Assembly (NCBI RefSeq): GCF_028993615.1
Contig: NZ_CP118632.1
Span: forward strand, 1,488,001 to 1,552,000
DNA from: Herbaspirillum sp. WKF16
Lineage (GTDB): Bacteria > Pseudomonadota > Gammaproteobacteria > Burkholderiales > Burkholderiaceae_D
Reading direction: 5' to 3'
DNA length: 64,000 nucleotides
Below, piece by piece: positions 19,573 to 30,446 of the stretch. The notes beneath the pieces were generated by a model. The model saw only the letters and a program-made list of their open reading frames with translations, did not search any database and had not been told where the DNA came from. Position 1 is the stretch's first letter. The number at the start of each line of letters is the position of its first letter. Made by a program: the position numbers and the translations under genes.

Positions 19573-22362
19573 ATGCCTCTGAATACAAACAAGAAGCTTC
19601 CCCTGTCCCAGATCAAGAAACTCAGCGCCGCGCTGGCGATCGCACTGGCCGTCCCGATGGGCGCCCATGCCGCCAGCCTGGGCCGGCTGACCGTGCTGTC
19701 CTCGCTGGGACAGCCCTTGCGCGCCGAAATCGAAGTCACCGCCGTGAGCGCGGAAGAGGCCGGCAAGCTGTCGGCCAAGCTGGCCTCGGCGGAAGCATTC
19801 AGCCGCGCCAACGTCGATTTCAACCCGGTGCTGGGATCGCTGTCCTTCGCCGTCGAGCAGCGCCAGGGACGCCACTTCATCCGCATCAGCTCTTCCCAGC
19901 CGGTCAGCGACCCGTTTGTCGACCTGCTGCTGGAACTCTCCACGGGAGACGCCAAGCTGGTGCGCGAGTACACCTTCCTGCTGGACCCGGCCGACAGCAA
20001 GTCGCCGCGCAACGCCCAGGTGGCGCCGCTGACGCCTAGCGCTGCGGCGGTCAAGGCGGAACCGGCCCCGGCCAACAACGCGCCGCCTGCCGCATCGGCT
20101 GCCCCGGCCCAGGCCGCACCTGCCGCCCCCGCAGCGCCGCAAGCCGCAGCCGAACCGGCTCCAGCTCCAGCCCCGCCGCCAGCGCCTGCTCCGGCGCCAG
20201 TCGCGGCCGCTCCCGCGGCTACACCGGCACCTGCCGCCGCAGCCCCGGCCGCGCCTGCAAGCGCACCGATTCCCGTCAGCGGCGAAGAGCCTGCGGCCAG
20301 CATCAGCCAGCGCCCGGCGCCATCGGCGCTGGCCGAAGAACTCATTCGCCGCCAGGAGGCCGCACCGGCCAATACGCCGGCCTCGGCCAGCCCGGGCGCC
20401 GCTCCCGCCGCCAACGCGGCAGGGCAGAGCGCCTCGGGTGAAGTGGTGCGTCCGGCCGCACCGGCCCCGGCTCCCGCAGCAGCGGCAGGCGGCAAGGCCG
20501 GCGACTATCGCGTCAAGCAGGGCGACACCCTGGCCGGCATCGCCGCGCGCAACAAGCAGGCCAACGTCTCGCTGGACCAGATGCTGATCGCGCTGTACCG
20601 GGCCAACCCTGACGCGTTCATGGGCAAGAACATCAACCGCCTGCGCGCCGGCAGCACGCTGGCCGTGCCCGACCAGCCGACTGCCGCCGGCATCGACCAG
20701 GGCGAAGCGCACGGCATGGTGGTGGCGCAGGCCCAGGACTTCAACGCCTATCGCAACAAGCTGGCCTCGCAGGTCGCCAGCGCGCCGGCGCGCAAGCCGG
20801 CGGGCGCCGACACCCAGAGCGGCGGCGGCAAGATCACCACGCGCGTGGAAGAACGCGGCGGCGCCTCGTCGGCCCGCGACCGCCTTGAGCTGTCGCGCGC
20901 CAACCGCGCCAAGGGCAATACCGGCAACGCCGGCGCGGCCGAGGACAAGGCCGCCGCCGAACGCGCGCTGTCGGAAGCCAACGACCGCGTGAAGGACCTC
21001 GAGAAGAACGTCGACAATCTCCAGAAACTGCTGGAGATGAAGAACAAGACCATCGCCGATCTCTCCAGCCAGCAGAAGGAAGCCGACGCCGCCAAGGCGG
21101 CCCCGGCTCCGGCTGCAGCGCCTGAAGCCGCCAAGCCGGAAGAAAAACCGGCCGCCGCCGAGGCCAAGCCTGAAGAGAAGCCGGCCGAGGCGCCTGCTCC
21201 GGCGGCCGCACCCGCTCCGGCCGCACCGGCCCCCGCTCCGGCGCCTGTCGCGCCGGCTCCGGCCGCGTCTGCCCCGGCCGCCAAGCCAGCCGAGAAGCAG
21301 AACTTCTTCGAGAGCCTGACGCAGAATCCTTACGTGCTGGCAGGTGTCGGCGCGGTGGTCGCGCTGCTGGTGGCCGGCGTCGGCGTGGTTGCCGTGCGCC
21401 GCCGCAAGAAGAAGGCCGAAGAACCGGCGGCGGAAGCCGCCGCGGAGCCTGAGCCTGCGCCTGCTCCCGAAGCCCCCGTTGCGGCAGCTGCCGCGGTAGC
21501 CGAGCCGGAGGCTGAAGAGCCGGCGGCCGAGGCAGCCGCCGCCGAACCTGTGGCGGCCGTCGCGGAAGAGCCGGCCGAGGAAGAAGCCCCGGTCGACCCG
21601 ATTGCCGAAGCCGACATGTACATCGCCTACGGCCGCGTCGAGCAGGCAGAGGACGTCCTCAAGCTGGCGCTGCAATCGACGCCGGAACGCCAGGCCCTGC
21701 ATTCCAAGCTGCTGGAAATCTATGCCAAGCGCGGCGACGTCTCCAACTTCAACAAGGTGGCGCTGGATCTGCACCAGCTGAGCGGCGGCCTCAACGAGGC
21801 ATGGGCCAAGGCGGCGGATCTGGGCTTCGAGCTCGACCCCACCAACCCGCTGTACGGCGGCCAGCCGCCGGCGCCGCCTGAGCCTGCGCCGGAAGAGCAG
21901 GGCATGGAGTTCGACCTGAGCGACTTCAAGGGCGCGGAAATCCAGGCAGGCGCCGCACCCGCCGCGCCGGCCGTGGACCTGGGCAAGGACATTGATTTCG
22001 ATCTCGACCTGGAGAACGGCGCCAAGCCGGCCGACGACGAACCCATCCTGCCGGCCAGCGCGGGCGCGACTTCCGCGTCGGCCTTGCTGGACGATGGCGA
22101 CGATCAGCCGGCCATGAACCTGGCCGACCTCGACCTGAGCCTGCCGGACGAGACTGCGGCCCCGCCGTCGGCGGCCAACATCCTGGAGGAGGACGAGGAA
22201 TCGGCCTTCGAAGCGGAGATGACCACCAAGTTGGACCTGGCGGCCGCCTACCAGGAAATCGGCGACAAGGAAGGCGCGCGCGAGCTGCTCGAAGAGGTCA
22301 TGCGCGGAGGCAACGATGCGCAGGTGGCGCGCGCCAAGGACATGCTGGGCACGCTCGGCTAG
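19573..22362 (+). CDS. fimV: FimV/HubP-type polar hub protein
   Basis: 929 residues. A signal peptide (to about residue 35) is followed by the FimV N-terminal domain (LGRLTVLSSLGQPLRAEIEV). Next come a long Ala/Pro-rich spacer, a peptidoglycan-binding LysM (about 310-365, DYRVKQGDTLAGIAARN), a coiled coil (about 458-508), one membrane helix (about 585-609) followed by RRRKKK, and a cytosolic acidic region. The cytosolic region has TPR-like helices near 677-735 and the C-terminal FimV motif (KLDLAAAYQEIGDKEGARELL). Such proteins mark the cell pole and position type IV pili, flagella and chemotaxis proteins. The gene has its own long leader and a terminator behind it. Confidence 0.95.
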   Translation: MPLNTNKKLPLSQIKKLSAALAIALAVPMGAHAASLGRLTVLSSLGQPLRAEIEVTAVSAEEAGKLSAKLASAEAFSRANVDFNPVLGSLSFAVEQRQGRHFIRISSSQPVSDPFVDLLLELSTGDAKLVREYTFLLDPADSKSPRNAQVAPLTPSAAAVKAEPAPANNAPPAASAAPAQAAPAAPAAPQAAAEPAPAPAPPPAPAPAPVAAAPAATPAPAAAAPAAPASAPIPVSGEEPAASISQRPAPSALAEELIRRQEAAPANTPASASPGAAPAANAAGQSASGEVVRPAAPAPAPAAAAGGKAGDYRVKQGDTLAGIAARNKQANVSLDQMLIALYRANPDAFMGKNINRLRAGSTLAVPDQPTAAGIDQGEAHGMVVAQAQDFNAYRNKLASQVASAPARKPAGADTQSGGGKITTRVEERGGASSARDRLELSRANRAKGNTGNAGAAEDKAAAERALSEANDRVKDLEKNVDNLQKLLEMKNKTIADLSSQQKEADAAKAAPAPAAAPEAAKPEEKPAAAEAKPEEKPAEAPAPAAAPAPAAPAPAPAPVAPAPAASAPAAKPAEKQNFFESLTQNPYVLAGVGAVVALLVAGVGVVAVRRRKKKAEEPAAEAAAEPEPAPAPEAPVAAAAAVAEPEAEEPAAEAAAAEPVAAVAEEPAEEEAPVDPIAEADMYIAYGRVEQAEDVLKLALQSTPERQALHSKLLEIYAKRGDVSNFNKVALDLHQLSGGLNEAWAKAADLGFELDPTNPLYGGQPPAPPEPAPEEQGMEFDLSDFKGAEIQAGAAPAAPAVDLGKDIDFDLDLENGAKPADDEPILPASAGATSASALLDDGDDQPAMNLADLDLSLPDETAAPPSAANILEEDEESAFEAEMTTKLDLAAAYQEIGDKEGARELLEEVMRGGNDAQVARAKDMLGTLG

Positions 22363-22388
22363 GCGCAGCGATTACAATAGTCCATCTC

Positions 22389-22422
22389 GCGGGCGCCTCG
22401 CATGAGGTGCCCGCTTTGCTTT
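22389..22422 (+). terminator. Intrinsic terminator between fimV and truA
   Basis: An 11-bp stem GCGGGCGCCTC / GAGGTGCCCGC (one G-T pair, loop GCAT) is followed by TTTGCTTT. Confidence 0.7.
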
Positions 22423-22474
22423 GCGGCAAGCCCATGCGCGGCCGCGCGCAACGAACAGCAATGCAGATCCGGCA

Positions 22475-23407
22475 ATGACAGATACATCAGCACAAGCAGC
22501 GCCTTCCCCGGCCGCGTCCGACCTTCCCGCCGAGGCCGGCCTGCGCCGCGTCGTGCTGGGTGTGCAGTACGACGGTGCGCAGTGGCAGGGCTGGCAGACC
22601 CAGCCGCACCGGCAGACGGTGCAGGACCAGTTGGAAGCCGCCCTGCGGCGCTTCGCCACCGAACCCATCGCCACTACCTGCGCCGGCCGCACCGATTCCG
22701 GCGTGCACGCGCTGGAGCAGGTCGTGCATTTCGACACGCCGATCGCGCGCGACCCGTTCTCCTGGGTGCGCGGCACCAACGCCTTCCTGCCGCCGACCAT
22801 CGCGGTGCGCTGGGCCTGTGAGTTGCCCTATGTGGACGATGCGGCCGTCGCCGCCACGGCCGCGCCGGCAGCCGAACTCCATGGGGCCGGCCGGGCGCAG
22901 GCATCGACGCAATTCGGTTTTCATTCGCGTTTCTCGGCCGTGGCGCGCACCTATCACTATGTGCTGTACAACCACCCGGTGCGCTCGCCGCTCCTGGCGG
23001 GCAAGGCCGGCTGGACCTTCCGCCCGCTGGACGCCGACCGCATGCACCGCGCCGCCCAGCACCTGATCGGCGAGCACGACTTCACCAGCTTTCGCGCCGT
23101 GGAGTGCCAGGCCAAGTCGCCGGTGCGCAAGATGGAAAGCATCACCGTGCGCCGCCATGGCGATATGATCGTCTTCACGCTCAAGGCCAACGCCTTCCTG
23201 CATCACATGGTGCGCAACATCGTGGGCTCGCTGATCGTGGTGGGCAACGGCAACCAGGCGCCGGAATGGATAGCCGAGGTGCTGGCGGTGCGCGACCGCG
23301 GCCGCGCGGCGCCGACCTTCATGCCGGACGGCCTGTACCTGGCGCGGGTGGACTATCCCGACGCCTGGGCGCTGCCGCAGGAAAACCGCTCCTGGCCGTG
23401 GCTCTAG
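22475..23407 (+). CDS. truA: tRNA pseudouridine(38-40) synthase
   Basis: 310 residues from ATG 22475. The core motif [19 protein letters not shown] carries the catalytic Asp, and [14 protein letters not shown] is conserved near the C-terminus. It modifies uridines 38-40 in the anticodon arm of many tRNAs. Relative to E. coli (270 residues) it has a 20-residue N-terminal extension and an Ala-rich insertion near residue 130 ([17 protein letters not shown]). The TruA-TrpF order is common in this group. Confidence 0.94.
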   Translation: MTDTSAQAAPSPAASDLPAEAGLRRVVLGVQYDGAQWQGWQTQPHRQTVQDQLEAALRRFATEPIATTCAGRTDSGVHALEQVVHFDTPIARDPFSWVRGTNAFLPPTIAVRWACELPYVDDAAVAATAAPAAELHGAGRAQASTQFGFHSRFSAVARTYHYVLYNHPVRSPLLAGKAGWTFRPLDADRMHRAAQHLIGEHDFTSFRAVECQAKSPVRKMESITVRRHGDMIVFTLKANAFLHHMVRNIVGSLIVVGNGNQAPEWIAEVLAVRDRGRAAPTFMPDGLYLARVDYPDAWALPQENRSWPWL

Positions 23408-23454
23408 GCGGCCCGGCGACGACAACCCGATAATCTTTTGCAAGCGCAACCGAG

Positions 23455-24123
23455 ATGAGCCAACGCACCCGAATCAAGATCTGCGGCCTGACCCGAGAAG
23501 AAGACGTGGCCGCCGCCGTGCGCGCTGGCGCCGACGCGATCGGCTTCGTGTTCTATCCCAAGAGCCCGCGCTACGTCAGCGCCGAGCGCGCCGCCGCGCT
23601 GGCGGCCACGGTGCCGCCCTTCGTCAGCACCGTCGGGCTGTTCGTCAATCCCTCGCTGGAAGAGGTGCAGGCGGTGCTGGCCCGGGCGCCGCTGACGCTG
23701 TTGCAGTTCCACGGCGACGAGACGCCGCAGCAGTGCGCCGCGATCGCCGCCGCCGTGGTGCGTCCCTTTGTGCGGGCCGCGCGCATCGGCAGTGCTACGC
23801 GGCCCGACGATTTGTTAGAATACGAGCTTCAATATCGCTCTGCCAGCCGCTTCTTCAGCGGACTGCTGCTCGACACGCTGGTCGAGGAGTACGGCGGCAG
23901 CGGAAAGGCTTTCGATTGGTCTCTCATTCCAAAAGAACTCGCGCCTCGGGCCGTTTTGAGTGGTGGCTTGAGCGTACGCAACGCCACTGAGGCGGTGGCC
24001 GGCGTTCGCCCGTACGCGGTCGACATCAGCAGCGGTGTCGAGTCCGCCAAGGGCATCAAGGATGCCGCCAGGATCAGCGCCTTCATCGACGCGGTTCGCC
24101 TGGCGGATGCTACCCAAGCGTAG
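23455..24123 (+). CDS. trpF: Phosphoribosylanthranilate isomerase
   Basis: 222 residues, monofunctional. The general base Cys is in [13 protein letters not shown] near residue 10; LLLDTL (catalytic Asp), GGSGKAFDW and [14 protein letters not shown] form the phosphate site. It catalyses the Amadori rearrangement in tryptophan synthesis. It is 47 bp after truA and 25 bp before trpB, probably one transcript. No trp leader peptide or attenuator is visible before it. Confidence 0.96.
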   Translation: MSQRTRIKICGLTREEDVAAAVRAGADAIGFVFYPKSPRYVSAERAAALAATVPPFVSTVGLFVNPSLEEVQAVLARAPLTLLQFHGDETPQQCAAIAAAVVRPFVRAARIGSATRPDDLLEYELQYRSASRFFSGLLLDTLVEEYGGSGKAFDWSLIPKELAPRAVLSGGLSVRNATEAVAGVRPYAVDISSGVESAKGIKDAARISAFIDAVRLADATQA

Positions 24124-24148
24124 CGCGCAACCTGTACAGAGGATTTCC

Positions 24149-25408
<1,260 letters not shown>

Positions 25409-25485
25409 GCCCGGCGTTCGCCCATGGGCCCGGCCGGCGCGCCGGCCGGGCTGCAGCCTGAACAATTACAGAACACGCAAAGACC

Positions 25486-26283
25486 ATGTCCAAGATCCAA
25501 GCAACCTTCACCCAGCTGGCCGCGCAGAAACGCAAGGCCCTGATCACCTTCATCACCGCCGGCGACCCGGCGCCGGAACTGACCGTGCCGCTGATGCACG
25601 CGCTCGTGGCCGGCGGCGTCGACATCCTCGAACTCGGCGTGCCGTTCTCCGACCCGATGGCCGAAGGGCCGGTGATCCAGCGCGCCTGCGAGCGCGCGCT
25701 CAAGTTCAACATCAGCACCCGCGACGTGCTGGACTTTGTGCGCGAATTCCGCAAGACCAACAGCCACACGCCTGTGGTGCTGATGGGCTACGCCAACCCG
25801 ATCGAGCGCTTCGGCGTCGACGCCTTCATCGGCGCGGCCAGGGAAGCCGGCGTGGACGGCACCATCGTGGTCGATTACCCGCCCGAGGAATGCGAGGAGT
25901 TCGCGCAGAAGATGCAGGCCAATGGCATGGATCCCATCTTCCTGCTGGCGCCGACCTCGACCGAGGACCGCATCCGCCAGGTGGCGGCGGTCAGCAGCGG
26001 CTTCTCCTACTACGTTTCGCTCAAGGGCGTGACCGGCGCCGGCAATATCGACACCGTCGAAGTCGCCGAGCGCATCGCCGCCATCCGCAAGCACGTCAAG
26101 CTGCCCATCGGCGTGGGCTTCGGCATCCGCGACGGCGCCACCGCCAAGGCGGTGGCGGCGGTGGCCGATGCCGTGGTGATCGGCAGCCGCATCATCGCCG
26201 AGCTGGAGAACACTCCGCCAGCCAAGGCCTGCGACGCGGTGCAGGCCTTCGTGGCCGATATCCGCAAGGCGCTGGATTCCTGA
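25486..26283 (+). CDS. trpA: Tryptophan synthase alpha subunit
   Basis: 265 residues, normal length. The catalytic acids lie in [17 protein letters not shown] (Glu and Asp), and GVGFGIRDG is the phosphate loop. It cleaves indole-3-glycerol phosphate and passes indole to TrpB. It is 77 bp after trpB and is followed by a strong terminator, so it ends the truA-trpFBA transcript. Confidence 0.97.
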   Translation: MSKIQATFTQLAAQKRKALITFITAGDPAPELTVPLMHALVAGGVDILELGVPFSDPMAEGPVIQRACERALKFNISTRDVLDFVREFRKTNSHTPVVLMGYANPIERFGVDAFIGAAREAGVDGTIVVDYPPEECEEFAQKMQANGMDPIFLLAPTSTEDRIRQVAAVSSGFSYYVSLKGVTGAGNIDTVEVAERIAAIRKHVKLPIGVGFGIRDGATAKAVAAVADAVVIGSRIIAELENTPPAKACDAVQAFVADIRKALDS

Positions 26284-26302
26284 TCCGCACCGTGTTGCGA
26301 CA

Positions 26303-26334
26303 GCCTCCGGCGCACACCGGAGGCTTTCTTTTTT
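26303..26334 (+). terminator. Intrinsic terminator after trpA
   Basis: A perfect 8-bp stem GCCTCCGG / CCGGAGGC (loop CGCACA) is followed by TTTCTTTTTT. Confidence 0.92.
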
Positions 26335-26393
26335 GATAACCGGATTCCGGCGGGATGGCCCGATATTGCTTTTTGGCAAGCTTTGGGCCGGCC

Positions 26394-26424
26394 TTGCATC
26401 CGCCGCTGGCGGCTCTGGTACAAT
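26394..26424 (+). promoter_or_regulatory. Candidate promoter of accD
   Basis: TTGCAT, a 19-base spacer, then TACAAT, 29 bases before the accD ATG and just after the trpA terminator. The spacer is longer than ideal. Confidence 0.42.
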
Positions 26425-26453
26425 GCGCCACCGGAAAAATTGATGAGGACTCT

Positions 26454-27323
26454 ATGAGCTGGCTCGAGAAGTTATTGCCACCCCAGATTAAAAGCGGCTC
26501 CGCCAGCCGCAAGGCTATCCCGGAAGGCCTGTGGGTCAAGTGCCCCTCCTGCGAAGCAGTGCTTTACCGTACCGACCTGGAGTCCAACCTCCACGTCTGC
26601 CCCAAGTGCAGCCACCACATGCGCATCCGCGCCCGCGCCCGTCTCGATGCCTTGCTCGACGAGGGCGGCCGCTATGAGATCGGCCAGGAAGCCTTGCCGG
26701 TCGACACCCTGAAGTTCAAGGACAGCAAGAAGTACCCCGATCGCCTGAAGGACGCCATGGAATCCACCGGCGAAACCGACGCCATGGTGGTCATGGGCGG
26801 CGCGATCATGACCCTGCCGGTCGTGGTGGCCTGCTTCGAATTCGAATTCATGGGCGGCTCCATGGGATCCGTGGTCGGCGAGCGTTTCGCCCGCGGCGCC
26901 CAGGCAGCGCTGGAACAGAAGGTCCCGTTCATCTGCATCACCGCCACCGGCGGCGCCCGCATGCAGGAAGGCCTGCTGTCGCTGATGCAGATGGCCAAGA
27001 CCACCTCCATGCTGACCAAGCTGTCGGAAAAGAAGCTGCCGTTCATCAGCGTGCTGACCGACCCCACCATGGGCGGCGTCTCGGCTTCGTTCGCCTTCAT
27101 GGGCGACGTGGTGATGGCCGAGCCCAAGGCGCTGATCGGCTTCGCCGGCCCGCGCGTGATCGAGAACACGGTGCGCGAGAAACTGCCGGAAGGCTTCCAG
27201 CGCGCCGAGTTCCTGGTGACCAAGGGCGCCATCGACATGATCGTCGACCGCCGCAAGATGCGCGAGGAAATCGCCCGTCTGCTGGCGCTGCTGCAAAACC
27301 AGGCGGCCGAAACCGTTTCCTGA
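26454..27323 (+). CDS. accD: Acetyl-CoA carboxylase carboxyltransferase beta subunit
   Basis: 289 residues. The N-terminal zinc ribbon has CPSC (near 27-30) and CPKC (near 46-49). The crotonase-like carboxyltransferase domain shows [15 protein letters not shown] and [21 protein letters not shown]. With AccA it transfers carboxyl from biotin to acetyl-CoA, committing carbon to fatty acid synthesis. ATG 26454 has GAGGA five bases upstream. It has its own candidate promoter and terminator. Confidence 0.97.
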   Translation: MSWLEKLLPPQIKSGSASRKAIPEGLWVKCPSCEAVLYRTDLESNLHVCPKCSHHMRIRARARLDALLDEGGRYEIGQEALPVDTLKFKDSKKYPDRLKDAMESTGETDAMVVMGGAIMTLPVVVACFEFEFMGGSMGSVVGERFARGAQAALEQKVPFICITATGGARMQEGLLSLMQMAKTTSMLTKLSEKKLPFISVLTDPTMGGVSASFAFMGDVVMAEPKALIGFAGPRVIENTVREKLPEGFQRAEFLVTKGAIDMIVDRRKMREEIARLLALLQNQAAETVS

Positions 27324-27341
27324 TACGCGGTATACTTCAGG

Positions 27342-27381
27342 CCCGGATTTGCTGGACGGCAAATCCGGGCTTTGTTTTTTC
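27342..27381 (+). terminator. Intrinsic terminator after accD
   Basis: An 11-bp perfect stem GCCCGGATTTG / CAAATCCGGGC is followed by TTTGTTTTTT. Confidence 0.9.
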
Positions 27382-27427
27382 TGTTTTCCCGTGCAGTTGC
27401 CTTACGCCTTAGTGATCGAGACGTGCC

Positions 27428-28741
27428 ATGACATCGCAAGCTTCCCCGACTCCCAGCAACCTCAACGAGTGGCTGGCCCTGCTGGAACAGCGCCATTTCA
27501 AGCAGATCGACATGGGGCTGGAGCGCGTCATGCAGGTCAAGAAGAAGCTCGACATCAAGTTCGACTGCCCGGTCATCATGGTGGCCGGCACCAACGGCAA
27601 GGGCTCGACCTGCGCCATGCTGGAATCGATCCTGATGCGCGCCGGCTACCGTGTCGGCCTGTACATCAAGCCGCACTTCCTGCACTTCAACGAGCGCGCC
27701 CGCATCGGCGGCGACATGGCCAGCGATGAGCAGCTCGTGGCAGCCTTCGAGGCGGTCGAGGCGCAGCGCGGCGACATTTCCCTGACCTATTTCGAATTCA
27801 CCACGCTGGCCATCATGAAGCTGTTGGCCGACGCCAGGCAGGATGTGGTGATCCTGGAAGTCGGCCTGGGCGGGCGGCTGGACGCGGTCAACGTGATCGA
27901 CGCCGATGTGGCCGTCGTCACCAGCATCGACATCGACCACACCGAATACCTGGGCGAGACGCGCGAAGAGATCGGCTTCGAGAAGGCCGGCATCTTCCGT
28001 CCCGGCAAGGTCGCCGTATGCGGCGATCCGGTGCCGCCCAAGTCCTTGATCGAACACGCCGAGAAGATCGGCGCCGACCTCTGGCTGATGGGACGCGACT
28101 ACAACTACCAGGGCGACAAGCAGCAATGGGCCTACGGCGGACGCGGCATGCGCCGCAATTCGCTGGCCTATCCCAGCCTGCGCGGCGCCAACCAGATCCT
28201 CAACGCCTCGGCCGCGCTGGCCGCGCTGGAAGCGTTGCGGGAAGTGCTGCCGGTGGGCGCGCAGGAGGTGCGCACGGGGCTGGCCACGGTCGAGCTGCCG
28301 GGGCGCTTCCAGGTGCTGCCGGGCCAGCCGCTGGTGATCCTGGACGTGGCGCACAATCCGCACGCCGCCGCCACGCTGGCGCAAAACCTCGACAACATGG
28401 GCTTCCACCCCTACACCTATGCGGTGTTCGGCTCCATGCTGGACAAGGACATCGAAGGCGTCATCGGCCACCTGAAGGACAAGATCGACCACTGGTGCGT
28501 GACCGGGCTGCCGCTGCCGCGCGCGGCCACCGCGCAACAGCTCAGGGAGGCTTTGCTGAGCGCCGGCGTCGAGCCGGAGTTCAGGCGTGACGCGGCGCGC
28601 AGCATCGAGACCTTCGATACGCCGGCCGCCGCCTACGCAAATGCCCTGAGCAGAGCAGGGGAGAATGATAGAATTGTGGTTTTCGGATCCTTCCTTACCG
28701 TGGCGGGCGTGATGCAGGCGCGCCGCCCGGGTTTGCATTAA
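27428..28741 (+). CDS. folC: Folylpolyglutamate / dihydrofolate synthase
   Basis: 437 residues. The Mur-ligase type ATP site is VAGTNGKGSTCAMLESIL (near 55-70); DVAHNPHAAATLAQNL is in the C-terminal domain. It adds glutamate to dihydropteroate and to tetrahydrofolates in the cytosol. It starts a transcript with the SPOR protein, cvpA and purF, as in many proteobacteria. Complete, normal length. Confidence 0.96.
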   Translation: MTSQASPTPSNLNEWLALLEQRHFKQIDMGLERVMQVKKKLDIKFDCPVIMVAGTNGKGSTCAMLESILMRAGYRVGLYIKPHFLHFNERARIGGDMASDEQLVAAFEAVEAQRGDISLTYFEFTTLAIMKLLADARQDVVILEVGLGGRLDAVNVIDADVAVVTSIDIDHTEYLGETREEIGFEKAGIFRPGKVAVCGDPVPPKSLIEHAEKIGADLWLMGRDYNYQGDKQQWAYGGRGMRRNSLAYPSLRGANQILNASAALAALEALREVLPVGAQEVRTGLATVELPGRFQVLPGQPLVILDVAHNPHAAATLAQNLDNMGFHPYTYAVFGSMLDKDIEGVIGHLKDKIDHWCVTGLPLPRAATAQQLREALLSAGVEPEFRRDAARSIETFDTPAAAYANALSRAGENDRIVVFGSFLTVAGVMQARRPGLH

Positions 28742-28832
28742 CTCCGGAGCCAGTATCCGCGCCGCGCGGCGCCAGGACCTGATTTGCCAGGCAGTTTTTC
28801 AAGACATTCAGATCAATTCATTTCGACTCCGC

Positions 28833-29813
28833 ATGGGCTTGTTCTCGCTCTTTCGTAAAAACAAGCAGGAATCTGCTTCCGACCAAGGCGAATTCCGTTC
28901 GCGTTCCGAAGAGCAATCTTCCGCACTCCGCACCCGCAGCAGCCGCGCGGCCAATACCTCCGGCCGCGCCGCCGCGGGAGGTCGCGGCAAGGCCGGCAAG
29001 GATGCCGGCGCCGATCCGCTGTTGCCGGAAAAGAAACGCGCGCGCCGCCGCCTGATCGGCGCCGTGGCGCTGGCGCTGGCAGTGGTGATCGTCTTGCCGA
29101 TGGTGCTGGATTCGGAGCCCAAGCCGCTTAACGAAGACATCGCCATCCAGATCCCGTCCAAGGATCAGCCGGCGACCGCCGCCGCCGCTACCGGCACCCA
29201 GCCCGCCGCCGCGCAGCCTGCGGCAGACGCCAAGCTGGCCTCGGCGGCTTCCGCGCTGGATCAGAAGGAAGAGATCGTCGAGCCGGCCAGCGTCAATCCG
29301 GCGCCCGCCGCAGCCGCGCCGGTCGTGACCGCGCCGGCCGCACCGGCGCCCAAGGTGATCGAGAAGCCGGCTGAAAAGCCCGCCGCCAAGCCGGAAGAGA
29401 AGAAGCCCGCCGCAGCGGCAGCGCACAAGGAAGAACCCAAGAAGGAAGCGCCTAAGAAAGAGACGCCCAAGCCCAAGGCGGCCGAGCAGCATGGCGACGA
29501 CTCGGCGCGCGCGCTGGCGATTCTGGAAGGCAAGTCGAACTCGGGAGCGGCCGCTTCGGCCGACAAGAAACCGGCGGCCGCAGGTGGGAAATTCGTCATC
29601 CAGGTGGCCGCGCTGGCCACCCAGGACAAGATCAACGAACTGCGCAGCAAGCTCAGCGGCGCCGGCATCCATTCCTTCACGCAGAAGATCGCGACCCAGG
29701 GCGGCGACCGCACGCGCATTCGCGTCGGCCCCTTCGGCAGCCGCGACGAGGCGGAGAAGATGGGCGCCCGGATCAAGAAATTGGGCCTGAACGCCACCAT
29801 TGTTCCGGCTTGA
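28833..29813 (+). CDS. SPOR-domain membrane protein (DedD-like)
   Basis: 326 residues. A charged cytosolic part precedes one membrane helix at about 71-92 (LIGAVALALAVVIVLPMVLD). Then comes an Ala/Pro/Lys-rich periplasmic linker and a C-terminal SPOR domain (about 252-326, FVIQVAALATQDKINELRSK). SPOR domains bind septal peptidoglycan stripped of stem peptides, so the protein should localise to the division site. The position between folC and cvpA matches dedD in E. coli, but the protein is longer (E. coli DedD is about 220 residues). Confidence 0.88.
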   Translation: MGLFSLFRKNKQESASDQGEFRSRSEEQSSALRTRSSRAANTSGRAAAGGRGKAGKDAGADPLLPEKKRARRRLIGAVALALAVVIVLPMVLDSEPKPLNEDIAIQIPSKDQPATAAAATGTQPAAAQPAADAKLASAASALDQKEEIVEPASVNPAPAAAAPVVTAPAAPAPKVIEKPAEKPAAKPEEKKPAAAAAHKEEPKKEAPKKETPKPKAAEQHGDDSARALAILEGKSNSGAAASADKKPAAAGGKFVIQVAALATQDKINELRSKLSGAGIHSFTQKIATQGGDRTRIRVGPFGSRDEAEKMGARIKKLGLNATIVPA

Positions 29814-29844
29814 ATTTGATCTCCGATAGCTCCATATTGTCATC

Positions 29845-30351
29845 GTGACGATCTTTGACTACCTGGTGCTGCTGGTGATGGGCTGTTCAGTGATCATCGG
29901 CACCCTGCGCGGGTTTGTGCGGGAAGTGCTCTCGCTGGCCAGCTGGGTGGTGGCGCTGGTGGTGGCCAATGCCTATGGCGAGGCGCTGGCGGGGATGTTG
30001 CCGGAAATGATACCCGGCGAATCGACACGACTGATTGTGGCGTTCATCGCCCTGTTCATCGGTACGCGGCTGTTGATGGCGCTGGTATCGAGGACATTGA
30101 GCGAATTGATCAAGGCCAGCGGCTTGACGCTGGTCGACAGGGGACTTGGAAGCGTGTTCGGCGTGGCGCGCGCAATACTGATCGTGGTGGCGGTGGCCTT
30201 GTTGTGCGGCACCACCTCGATCCCGCAGCAGCCGTTCTGGAAAGATGCGGTATTGAGTCCGTTGGTGGAGCAGGCGGCGTTGACCGTGATGCCGTTCCTC
30301 CCGGGCAAGTTTGCGGAGCATGTCAGTTTTTCCGCGCCGTCCGAAGTCTGA
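29845..30351 (+). CDS. cvpA: CvpA family membrane protein
   Basis: 168 residues starting at GTG 29845, with four membrane helices and the family N-terminus (TIFDYLVLLVMGCSVIIGTLRGFVREVLSL). CvpA is needed for colicin V export and for envelope stress tolerance in enterobacteria; the molecular function is unknown. It is 31 bp after the SPOR gene and 95 bp before purF, the usual order. Confidence 0.92.
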   Translation: MTIFDYLVLLVMGCSVIIGTLRGFVREVLSLASWVVALVVANAYGEALAGMLPEMIPGESTRLIVAFIALFIGTRLLMALVSRTLSELIKASGLTLVDRGLGSVFGVARAILIVVAVALLCGTTSIPQQPFWKDAVLSPLVEQAALTVMPFLPGKFAEHVSFSAPSEV

Positions 30352-30413
30352 GTCCCGTCGAGCCATGTCCCTTGGGGGACCGGGCGCCTCGGTCGTGGTT
30401 TGAAGTAGCGGTT

Positions 30414-30435
30414 CGTTTTCGTTTTCGTTTTCGTT
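30414..30435 (+). repeat. CGTTTT hexanucleotide repeat before purF
   Basis: Three perfect CGTTTT units plus CGTT, ending one base before the AGGAG ribosome-binding site of purF (30436-30440). Slippage would change the spacing of upstream elements, not the coding frame. Confidence 0.85.
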
Positions 30436-30446
30436 AGGAGTCCACC

